From: VRUE01 sp040879985
Lineage (GTDB): Bacteria; Actinomycetota; Thermoleophilia; Solirubrobacterales; 70-9
Direction of reading: 5' to 3'
Length of the DNA: 64,000 nt
NCBI GenBank assembly: GCA_040879985.1
Contig: JBBDJH010000004.1
Span: 1 to 64,000 of the forward strand
Shown piece by piece: positions 57,366 to 64,000 of this stretch. A program made the translations under genes and the position numbers. The notes below the pieces were generated by a model. The model saw only the letters and a program-made list of their open reading frames with translations. It ran no database searches and had not been told where the DNA came from. The number at the start of each line of letters is the position of its first letter. Positions within the stretch are counted from its first letter, which is position 1.

Positions 57366-57665
57366 CTACTCCGCTTTGGCGGGAGCTTTCGAGTCGCTTG
57401 GCTTCGAATCCGAGCTCTTTGAGTCAGAGCTCTTCGAGTCAGAGGAGTCCTTTGAGCCCTCTGAAGAGCTTCCGTTGCTCCCGGTCTTCTTCTTCGCGTA
57501 GTCGGTGTTGTGGAAGCCGCTGCCCTTGAAGTGGATCGCCACCGGGTGGAGGACACGCTCGGCCGGGGCGCCGCACTCCTGGCACTCGGTGAGCGGCTCG
57601 TCGGCCATCCGCTGGATCACGTCGAAGACGTGCCCCTTGGCGCACTTGTACTCGTAGATCGGCAT
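57366..57665 (-). CDS. FmdB-family zinc-ribbon protein
   Basis: A 99-residue protein. MPIYEYKCAKGHVFDVIQRM and CQECGAPAERVLHPVAI form the FmdB zinc ribbon. FKGSGFHNTDY is also typical. The C-terminal 35 residues are an SDSK-type low-complexity tail. ATG at 57665 is used because the domain starts at its first residue. The family is named after a supposed regulator of formamidase; its true role is unclear. Confidence 0.85.
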   Translation of the reverse strand: MPIYEYKCAKGHVFDVIQRMADEPLTECQECGAPAERVLHPVAIHFKGSGFHNTDYAKKKTGSNGSSSEGSKDSSDSKSSDSKSSDSKPSDSKAPAKAE

Positions 57666-57750
57666 GCGGCCGGGGATTATCGCAGTCGCCAAGCCAGGCG
57701 CCCGGCGACAGAGCGGCGGCGCTCCGGCTCCGCCCTATACGTTTCCTCCG

Positions 57751-59127
57751 ATGACCGCCCAGCCCGACCTGGCGACGATGGACGAGATCGTCGCCCTGTG
57801 CAAGCGGCGCGGCTTCGTCTTCCCCTCCTCGGAGATCTACGGCGGGCTCGGCTCGACCTACGACTACGGCCACTACGGGGTGCTGCTGAAGAACAACGTC
57901 AAGGCCGAGTGGTGGCGGGCGATGCTGCAGGAGCGTGACGACATCGTCGCGCTCGACTCGGCGATCCTGCAACACCCGCGGGTCTGGGAGGCCTCGGGCC
58001 ACCTCGAGGGCTTCACCGACCCGCTGGTCCAGTGCCTCGGCGAGTGCAAGCGGCGCTGGCGCGAGGACCATCTGCGCGAGGCGGTCGAGGCCGCGGGCGG
58101 CGACCCCGAGGCCGAGCTGCACTGCCCGGAGTGCGGCGGCGAGCTCTCGGAGCCGCGCCAGTTCAACCTGATGTTCGAGACCCACGTCGGCCCGGTCGCG
58201 GGCGAGGGCTCGGAGGTCTACCTGCGGCCGGAGACCGCGCAGGGCATCTTCATCAACTTCAAGAACGTGCTCGGCTTCGCCCGCAAGAAGCCGCCCTTCG
58301 GGATCGCCCAGATCGGCAAGTCGTTCCGCAACGAGATCACGCCGGGCAACTTCATCTTCCGCACGCGCGAGTTCGAGCAGATGGAGATGGAGTTCTTCGT
58401 CCCCCCCGCCGAGGCGGAAAAGTGGCACCAAGCCTGGATGGACGAGCGCGAGCGCTGGTACACGGAGCTCGGCATCCGCCCCGAGCTGCTGCGGGTCCGC
58501 GCCCACGGCGAGGACGAGCTCTCGCACTACTCCTCGGCGACGAGCGACATCGAGTACCTCTTCCCGATCGGCTGGTCGGAGCTGGAGGGGATCGCCAACC
58601 GCGGCGACTTCGACCTCAAACAGCACGCCGAGTTCAGCGGCGAGAAGCTCGAGTACTTCGACCAGCAGACGAAGGAGCGCTACACGCCGCACGTGATCGA
58701 GCCGGCCGCCGGCGCCGACCGCGCCACGCTCGCCTTCCTGGTCGACGCCTACGACGTCGAGGAGGTCGAGGGTCGCCCGCGCACGGTGCTGCGCCTGCAC
58801 CCCCGCCTCGCCCCGGTCAAGGTCGCCGTCCTGCCCCTGCTCTCCAAGCAGGGCATGCCGGAGAAGGCGCGGGCGATCTTCGAGGAGGTCCGCCGCCGCG
58901 TCCCCGCCGAGTACGACGAAGGCGGCAACATCGGCAAGCGCTACCGCCGCCAGGACGAGATCGGCACCCCCTGGGGGATCACCGTCGACCACCAGACGAT
59001 GGAGGACGACACCGTCACCCTGCGCGACCGCGACTCCCTCGAGCAGACCCGAGTCCCGATCGAGGGCCTCGCCGACGAGCTGGCCAACCGCCTGGCACAG
59101 CCCTGGCAGAGCCCGAAGCTGGGCTGA
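57751..59127 (+). CDS. glyQS: Glycyl-tRNA synthetase, homodimeric class II
   Basis: A 458-residue class II synthetase. VALCKRRGFVFPSSEIYGGL, FNLMFETHVGPV, YLRPETAQGIFINFKNVL, PFGIAQIGKSFRNEITPGN (motif 2) and EMEFFVPPAEAEKW are typical, and the C-terminal anticodon-binding domain begins near LAPVKVAVLPLLSKQGMPE. A CPECGG zinc-binding motif lies in the insertion. ATG at 57751 is used. It diverges from fmdB with an 85-nt gap. Confidence 0.95.
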   Translation: MTAQPDLATMDEIVALCKRRGFVFPSSEIYGGLGSTYDYGHYGVLLKNNVKAEWWRAMLQERDDIVALDSAILQHPRVWEASGHLEGFTDPLVQCLGECKRRWREDHLREAVEAAGGDPEAELHCPECGGELSEPRQFNLMFETHVGPVAGEGSEVYLRPETAQGIFINFKNVLGFARKKPPFGIAQIGKSFRNEITPGNFIFRTREFEQMEMEFFVPPAEAEKWHQAWMDERERWYTELGIRPELLRVRAHGEDELSHYSSATSDIEYLFPIGWSELEGIANRGDFDLKQHAEFSGEKLEYFDQQTKERYTPHVIEPAAGADRATLAFLVDAYDVEEVEGRPRTVLRLHPRLAPVKVAVLPLLSKQGMPEKARAIFEEVRRRVPAEYDEGGNIGKRYRRQDEIGTPWGITVDHQTMEDDTVTLRDRDSLEQTRVPIEGLADELANRLAQPWQSPKLG

Positions 59128-59188
59128 CAGACAGGCTTCAGCGAACCGGCGGTTCCGCGGAACCGCCTTGGGGAGGGCGCCTGGTTGC

Positions 59189-59235
59189 AAATCACTCAGT
59201 ACATTGAGTAAAATCACTCAGTGTCGTGAGTGATT
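59189..59235. promoter_or_regulatory. Alternating ACTCA/TGAGT operator array over the ATPase start
   Basis: AAATCACTCAGT occurs at 59189-59200 and 59211-59222 (22-bp period). AATCACTCA (59212-59220) pairs with TGAGTGATT (59227-59235), and ACTCA/TGAGT also pair at 59195-59209. The array covers the GTG start at 59226, as expected for an autoregulatory site. Confidence 0.6.
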
Positions 59236-60401
59236 CGCAGACATACAGGCGACCGATCCTCGCCGTGCTCACCGCCCGGCTGGCGGAGGACGCCACGCGG
59301 ATCCAGGTGGTGAGCGGGCCGCGGCAGGTCGGCAAGACGACCGTCGTGCGGCAGGCCCTGCGAATCGTGGACCAGCCGAGCCACTACGCCAGCGCTGACG
59401 ATCCGGCCCTGCGCGACGCAGCCTGGCTCGAGGCGCAATGGGAAGAGGGGCGGCGGCTGGCGAGGGATCGACGCGGCGGCGCGATCCTTGCCGTCGACGA
59501 GATCCAGAAGGTCACCGGCTGGGCCGAGACGGTCAAGCGCCTCTGGGACGAGGATCGCCGCGGCGAGCTTCCCCTCCGGGTCGTCCTGCTCGGCTCGGCG
59601 GCGCTGCTCGTCCAGCGCGGCCTCGGCGAGAGCCTGACCGGGCGCTTCGAGCTGATCCGGGCGCCGCACTGGTCCTTTGGCGAGATGCGCGACGCCTTCG
59701 GGCTGACTTTCGACGAGTTCATCTACTTCGGTGGCTATCCGGGCTCGGCGGGATTGATCGAGGACGAGCCGCGCTGGGCTGCCTACGTGCTCGACTCGAT
59801 CGTCGAGACGACGATCTCCCGCGATCTGCTGCTGCTCACGCGGGTGGACAAGCCGGCGCTGCTGCGCAGCCTCTTCCGCCTCGTCTGCGACTACTCCGGT
59901 CAGATCGTCTCCTACCAGAAGCTGACCGGCCAACTCCAGGACGCCGGAAACACCACCACCCTCGCCCACTATCTCGACCTCCTCGCGGCAGCCGGACTCG
60001 CCCTCGGGCTCGAGAAGTTCGCGTCCGGGAAGGTGCGGCAGCGGCGTTCGACGCCGAAGCTGATCGCGCTCGACACGGCGCTCGTCTCGGCTACCTCGGG
60101 CAGGACGTACGCCGAGGCCCGCGCCGATCGCGAGCACTGGGGACGTTTGGTCGAGACCGCCGTCGGCGCCCATCTCGTCGCGACTCGCGATCCCCGGGCC
60201 GAGATCCTCTACTGGCGCAACCGGGGCAAGGAGGTCGATTTCGTCGTCGAACGCGGCAAGCAGCTGACCACGATCGAGGTGAAGAGCGGCCGACACGGCG
60301 GCGGGCTGCCGGGCATGGCAGCCTTCGAGGAGTCGTTCGGCCCCGCCCGCAAGCTCCTGGTCGGCGGCGACGGGACTCCGCTCGTGGAGTTCCTCACGTG
60401 A
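59226..60401 (+). CDS. AAA+ ATPase with DUF4143-like C-terminal domain
   Basis: A 391-residue ATPase. Walker A is VVSGPRQVGKTTVVRQA, Walker B is AILAVDEIQKVTGWAETV, and RVVLLGSAALLVQRGL is the sensor region. The C-terminal half (LARIEXLRR-type FRLVCDYSGQIVSYQKLTG; EILYWRNRGKEVDFVVERG; LTTIEVKSGR) matches DUF4143, whose E-V-D...E-V-K pattern is nuclease-like. GTG at 59226 lies inside an operator-like array. It neighbours the NACHT gene but points toward it from the other strand. Function unknown. Confidence 0.8.
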   Translation: MSDSQTYRRPILAVLTARLAEDATRIQVVSGPRQVGKTTVVRQALRIVDQPSHYASADDPALRDAAWLEAQWEEGRRLARDRRGGAILAVDEIQKVTGWAETVKRLWDEDRRGELPLRVVLLGSAALLVQRGLGESLTGRFELIRAPHWSFGEMRDAFGLTFDEFIYFGGYPGSAGLIEDEPRWAAYVLDSIVETTISRDLLLLTRVDKPALLRSLFRLVCDYSGQIVSYQKLTGQLQDAGNTTTLAHYLDLLAAAGLALGLEKFASGKVRQRRSTPKLIALDTALVSATSGRTYAEARADREHWGRLVETAVGAHLVATRDPRAEILYWRNRGKEVDFVVERGKQLTTIEVKSGRHGGGLPGMAAFEESFGPARKLLVGGDGTPLVEFLT

Positions 60402-60645
60402 AAGCCAGCCCGTTTCGGGATCGGGGACTTCCGTCTGGTCGCCAAGTCGGTGGAGGACCCTTTGCCGCTTACACGGAATCCGCAGCACCGCCGAGGAGGC
60501 GTCTTCGGCCCTGGCCGGGCTGGTCGGCGTGCTGGTGCTGCTGCGCATGTACCGCGGCTGGACCTGCCGAGCGGCTCGATCAGCGCGCCGATCAAACTCG
60601 ATGGTGGTGCAGAGGAACCCGGGGCTGGTTCGGCCGAGAGTTGAC
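60402..60645. other. Non-coding stretch between two convergent accessory genes
   Basis: 244 nt. No frame looks like a known protein, although short open frames exist. It may be the remains of a decayed gene. No hairpin with a T run is seen. Confidence 0.4.
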
Positions 60646-63600
60646 TCAGGTTAGCTCTGGCAGACGCGCCGAACGCCTGTCGTTGTCACCGGTCTTCGGG
60701 AGGGTCTTTATCCTCCGCGCAATCTCCCGATCAGACCAAGGCTCGCCAAAGTAGTACGCCACGGTCAAGGCCGCCCGAGCTCGATCAGCCCTCCGCTCGA
60801 GTTTTCGATCGAAGATGTCGCTCTGATTTTCGAGAAACGAGCAGAGTTCGACGTCGGGCGCACCAAAGGGCGCCAGCGACCGTTCAACGGGGGAAAGACA
60901 CGTGATTGCCCACGCAGCCTGCAACTGAGCCTGAGGGCACCAACTATGCCGCCAGAGCGCGAGGAGCGCCGGGAAGACCCTGAGTCGATCCTCGATATCG
61001 ATCAAATCCAAGCGCCCGACCCAGGCCAAAGCCGACACCGCCGCGAATGCGACGTAAGGTCGGCCGATCTCGCATAGCTTCGTGAGCTGGCCAGCCCACA
61101 TTCGCATCGGTTCGAGCATAGTCGGGACACCGACCCACCCCTCCTCCCAGAGCTGGCGCCCCCACACTGCTGCTTCCATCGCCGCCGCCGCCGCGGCGCC
61201 CTCATCGTCCGATTGGATCGCCTTGCCAATCAGTTGTGCCCGTGCGGCCTCCGGGAATGCGCTCGGCAGGCGGCTTTCGAGACAGCTCGCATAAACGTGC
61301 GCGAATTCCGCGAAGTGCGGTCTGGAATCGTCTCGGTAGCCAGCCTCCACCGTTGCCCTGAACGCATCGCCGTACCGACCCTCGAGAATCTCGACGACGA
61401 GCTCCTCGATTTCGGGATCGGGCTCGCCGGAAAGGCGACCGAAGGCAAAGGCGGCATCACTCACGTGCCCAGGAGGCATTTGGACCTCGTCCGCCAAGGC
61501 CCTGCCAAGAAGGCGCTTGGCGTGCGTAGGTGAGGACGGATCGAGCGCCTCCCTCCCTGAGCAGAGGATTGCGGCAATCACATCTCCGGCAGAGCGCCCA
61601 GCCAATACGTTCACCAGGGTTAGGACTTCAAACCACTGCGGATCTGAAACGTGAGACGCTAGTCGACCCGCCAAGCGATCCCCGTCACGGTGACCACTGT
61701 AAAACCCCTCCACGAGGGCCAAGGCGGCTAGATACTCCTGAAACGTAAGGTGACGGAACTCGTAGACTGGGACCAGCCTGCCTCGTTCCTCGACATGCCC
61801 CGTCATGATCAGCAAGCTGCTCCTACCCTCGATTCGCTCTACAAACTTCACCACCGACGTCCGTGCGAATCCGAGCACCTCGGGCATCTGGCTGCGGGCC
61901 TCATTCAACAAGTCAGTTAGTTCGACCGCGCTGACGCTCTGGACGCCTCGCTCGGTGAGCGAATGAGCGACAAATGCCAGCTGTGGAATCGCCTCGTCTT
62001 GGGCTATTGGCTCATAAGCTGCAACATTCCACGTCATCAGCAGCACCTCGATGGCCTTCTCGTACAGGACCGTACGCTTACGGGGAAGATCGCCAACCCA
62101 TCTCTTCACTAGCAACAGGGTGGTCAGCAATAGGGGGTTCCTTGCCAGACGCCTGACCCTGTCCGTGGCCACAATCGTCTGGGCCAGCTCCTCCGCTTCT
62201 CCGGCAACTTTCGGCGAACGCCCAACAACCGTCGCATGCCATGCCTTCGTAAGCTGGTGAATGTCTGTGTCTACAAACTCGGCCAACCTATACCACGTGC
62301 AGATCGACGACAAGGCACCGGCCACGCTACGGAATCCTGGCTCCCTAGAAGTGACTAGCAACCCGACGTTTGGATACACCGACAGAAACGTCCTCATCTT
62401 CCGAACGAACGCCAGCCGATTTCCGGCATCGGAGACCTCGTCCAACCCATCTATCAACAACAGGATCTGTCCGCTCTGGAGAGCGTTGGCGATTAGTTCC
62501 GCGAAGCTTTCCGCCAACTCTGGGAACTCCCCCCTTCGTGGCGTGTCGTCAAGGATTTCGCGAAAAGACATCTCACGCTGATCGGTACCCAGATCGCGGC
62601 AGCGAATCAACAGTGGTAGCCAGCCTCGATCAGGCAACTCATCGTTGACACGATCTCGATGCGACTCGTCGACGTATGCAACTGCCAGTCGCTTGATCAA
62701 GGTCGACTTTCCTGAGCCCGGCGCACCGAGCACCGCCAAGCGGCGCGAGTGAGTCAGCACCCACCCGATCGACTCGGGCTCCCCCGCTCCCTCCTCCCGG
62801 CCGTCCCACCCGGCGGTCTCCCGCCGACCCCCGAAGGTTGCACCGCTCCCCTCCTCCAGCCGTTCCACCCTAAGGGGCACATATAGATCTTCCAGGGCTA
62901 TTCGCTTCACACCGGCATCCTCGTCAGCCGGCAAGCCCTCCAGCGTGATGTCTCCAAGCTCAGCCATGAGATAGTCGCGATATCGCCTCTCAGCCACCCT
63001 GGTCGAATCGCGATGTTTCGTCTCCTTGGGCGCTAGATAGCCCAGATCGCCCAGCGTCGCCCCAGTCACACCGTCCGAATATGCAGAGAACCGCTCCGCT
63101 ATGCCCGGTGAGAGTGGTTGCCCGTCTGCATGAACAAGCGAAAAATAGGTTGGAGCGTGATCACGCTCCAGGACGGACAGCCAAATCCATCCCAGCGCAT
63201 GGCCAACAAGCTCAGGCGGCCTGACAACAAGCGTGTCCAACTTCGATTCGGCCATCAGGCCGCCCACGATCTCGCCCACCCTTTGCGGTGACACCACAGT
63301 CAATCCAGCAACGAGTTGATGCTGGGCGTCGAGGCCGTCGAGGCAGACAAAGCGAGGGCTGCTGAACCCTGCCTCCTGCTCCATGGCGGCTTCGGTAAAG
63401 CCACTCAGCGAGATGAAGTAGCCCTGGACGGCATCCTCGCCTTTCGCACTTTCCTCTGCCTGAAGCACCCCCGCAAACTTGTTCAGATCCGCACCACCAA
63501 TCGGATTCTTCGTCGCCTTACACTCGGCGATTGCATATTTTGGCTCGACTCGATGCCGAGCAACAACATCTACCTCTCTTCCCGCTTTCTGGATGTTGAG

Positions 63601-63696
63601 TCGTGGGTCCTCGTACCCCAAGGCCAAGAACACGTCGGCCACGAGCCGGGAGAACAGGCTGCCTTTGATGTTGCTCTCACGGGCCAGAAGTCGCAT
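60646..63696 (-). CDS. NACHT NTPase with N-terminal PDDEXK (Mrr-like) nuclease domain, candidate anti-phage NLR-like protein
   Basis: A 1016-residue protein in three parts. Residues ~1-130 fit a restriction-endonuclease fold: GREVDVVARHR (Asp43) and AIAECKATKNPIGGADLNKF (Glu58-x-Lys60) give the D...ExK triad of Mrr-like nucleases. A NACHT NTPase follows at ~315-560: Walker A LGAPGSGKSTLIKRLAV (~321-329), Walker B ILLLIDGLDEVSDAGNRLAF (~412), sensor LVTSREPGFRS, then the winged-helix-like EFRHLTFQEYLAALALVEG (~730-750). Residues ~750-1016 are helical and probably form a repeat-type sensor. The plan (nuclease, NACHT, sensor) matches bacterial NLR-like defence proteins. ATG at 63696 is chosen. 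The gene looks less GC-rich than its neighbours, which suggests transfer. Confidence 0.85.
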   Translation of the reverse strand: MRLLARESNIKGSLFSRLVADVFLALGYEDPRLNIQKAGREVDVVARHRVEPKYAIAECKATKNPIGGADLNKFAGVLQAEESAKGEDAVQGYFISLSGFTEAAMEQEAGFSSPRFVCLDGLDAQHQLVAGLTVVSPQRVGEIVGGLMAESKLDTLVVRPPELVGHALGWIWLSVLERDHAPTYFSLVHADGQPLSPGIAERFSAYSDGVTGATLGDLGYLAPKETKHRDSTRVAERRYRDYLMAELGDITLEGLPADEDAGVKRIALEDLYVPLRVERLEEGSGATFGGRRETAGWDGREEGAGEPESIGWVLTHSRRLAVLGAPGSGKSTLIKRLAVAYVDESHRDRVNDELPDRGWLPLLIRCRDLGTDQREMSFREILDDTPRRGEFPELAESFAELIANALQSGQILLLIDGLDEVSDAGNRLAFVRKMRTFLSVYPNVGLLVTSREPGFRSVAGALSSICTWYRLAEFVDTDIHQLTKAWHATVVGRSPKVAGEAEELAQTIVATDRVRRLARNPLLLTTLLLVKRWVGDLPRKRTVLYEKAIEVLLMTWNVAAYEPIAQDEAIPQLAFVAHSLTERGVQSVSAVELTDLLNEARSQMPEVLGFARTSVVKFVERIEGRSSLLIMTGHVEERGRLVPVYEFRHLTFQEYLAALALVEGFYSGHRDGDRLAGRLASHVSDPQWFEVLTLVNVLAGRSAGDVIAAILCSGREALDPSSPTHAKRLLGRALADEVQMPPGHVSDAAFAFGRLSGEPDPEIEELVVEILEGRYGDAFRATVEAGYRDDSRPHFAEFAHVYASCLESRLPSAFPEAARAQLIGKAIQSDDEGAAAAAAMEAAVWGRQLWEEGWVGVPTMLEPMRMWAGQLTKLCEIGRPYVAFAAVSALAWVGRLDLIDIEDRLRVFPALLALWRHSWCPQAQLQAAWAITCLSPVERSLAPFGAPDVELCSFLENQSDIFDRKLERRADRARAALTVAYYFGEPWSDREIARRIKTLPKTGDNDRRSARLPELT

Positions 63697-63719
63697 AGAC
63701 GGAACAATATTGCGATTAG

Positions 63720-64000
63720 TTAGGGAGCGGTCAGGAAGCGGGCGATGTCGGCGGCGTCGACCTCCAGTGCGGCCGCGACCGCGGCGGGCAGGCGCTCGAG
63801 CGGCTGCAGGTTCACCTTGCCGGCTGGGAAGCCCCACCTGGCGACGGCGCGTCCGCCCGCCATCGCGAACGGGTGGAAGATTCCGTTGCGGGTGACCAGG
63901 CTCGTGTGGCGCCCGATCACGTCTTCGCGCGAGGTCCAGCCGAGTAGGACCGGGTCAAAGGCGCCGAGCAGCCGCGGGGGTGGGATATCCCCGTCTGCGG
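63720..64000 (-). CDS. C-terminal end of a winged-helix DNA-binding protein (AlkZ/YcaQ-like), truncated by the window edge
   Basis: The gene runs out of the window; ~93 C-terminal codons are visible. The frame continues upstream of GTG 63920 as PPPRLLGAFDPVLLGWTSRED, then VTRNGIFHPFAMAGGRAVAR and GKVNLQPLERLPAAVAAALE. These match the ending of winged-helix DNA-binding domain proteins related to AlkZ-type glycosylases. It lies 23 nt upstream of the NACHT gene start on the same strand. Confidence 0.65.
   Translation of the reverse strand, partial: ADGDIPPPRLLGAFDPVLLGWTSREDVIGRHTSLVTRNGIFHPFAMAGGRAVARWGFPAGKVNLQPLERLPAAVAAALEVDAADIARFLTAP

Noticed and set aside
59226..63696. DUF4143 ATPase and NACHT gene as one operon
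   Set aside because: They are on opposite strands and convergent.

Overview
The window is high-GC DNA with dense, mostly co-oriented genes. It looks like a chromosome segment of an actinobacterium, most likely class Thermoleophilia (Solirubrobacterales-like). That placement is inferred from gene families: an actinobacterial integration host factor (mIHF), a YrbE/Mkl-type lipid importer, an LCP envelope protein, a two-domain winged-helix regulator of a type common in that class, and many GTG/TTG starts. I see no rRNA, tRNA, CRISPR array, insertion sequence or prophage. A run of exactly 100 N at 297-396 is an assembly gap.

Layout. 1-4.8 kb is accessory: two hendecad coiled-coil membrane proteins, a damaged winged-helix regulator, a GNAT enzyme, VapBC-1 and an XRE regulator. 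4.8-14.7 kb is mixed core: a methyltransferase/XRE pair, a YihY/BrkB membrane protein, rpoD behind a consensus promoter and a leader hairpin-terminator, a second methyltransferase/XRE pair, a PilT-like ATPase, an acyl-CoA dehydrogenase, typA and a cold-shock gene. 15-24.8 kb holds a secreted subtilase, VapBC-2, recD2, a ZIP-like transporter, a HipA-like protein with a degenerate catalytic loop, a cation exchanger and a lipoprotein. 25-30 kb holds a MoxR/VWA pair and a three-gene cell-surface cluster. 30-34 kb holds Rrf2, TauE and a ThiXYZ-like ABC importer. 34-43 kb holds a PAS-GAF-GGDEF-EAL protein, a DNA glycosylase, a divergent GNAT/serine-palmitoyltransferase-like pair and mihF. 42-49 kb is one leftward operon: YrbEA, YrbEB, Mkl, MMPL, a thioredoxin-like protein and a B3/B4 protein. 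49-59 kb holds a sugar dehydrogenase, an aldehyde dehydrogenase, metG, rsmI, a ROK kinase, an LCP protein, fmdB and glyQS. 59-64 kb is accessory: a DUF4143-type ATPase, a large NACHT NTPase carrying a PDDEXK nuclease domain (a candidate anti-phage NLR-like protein), and the end of a winged-helix DNA-binding protein gene.

The most unusual content is non-coding. At least four families of palindromic elements (about 43-168 nt) are scattered through intergenic spaces, here called A (3 copies), B/C (5 copies), D (2 copies) and E (2 copies). Copies within a family share a core, while their outer arms differ between copies yet still pair with themselves. Two copies lie in frame inside protein genes (a DNA glycosylase and the MMPL transporter), one supplies a stop codon and one supplies a start codon. 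Separately, a 16-bp operator of the form TTGRCTG-AC-CAGYCAA precedes both the acyl-CoA dehydrogenase and the aldehyde dehydrogenase 40 kb away, suggesting one shared TetR-type regulator.
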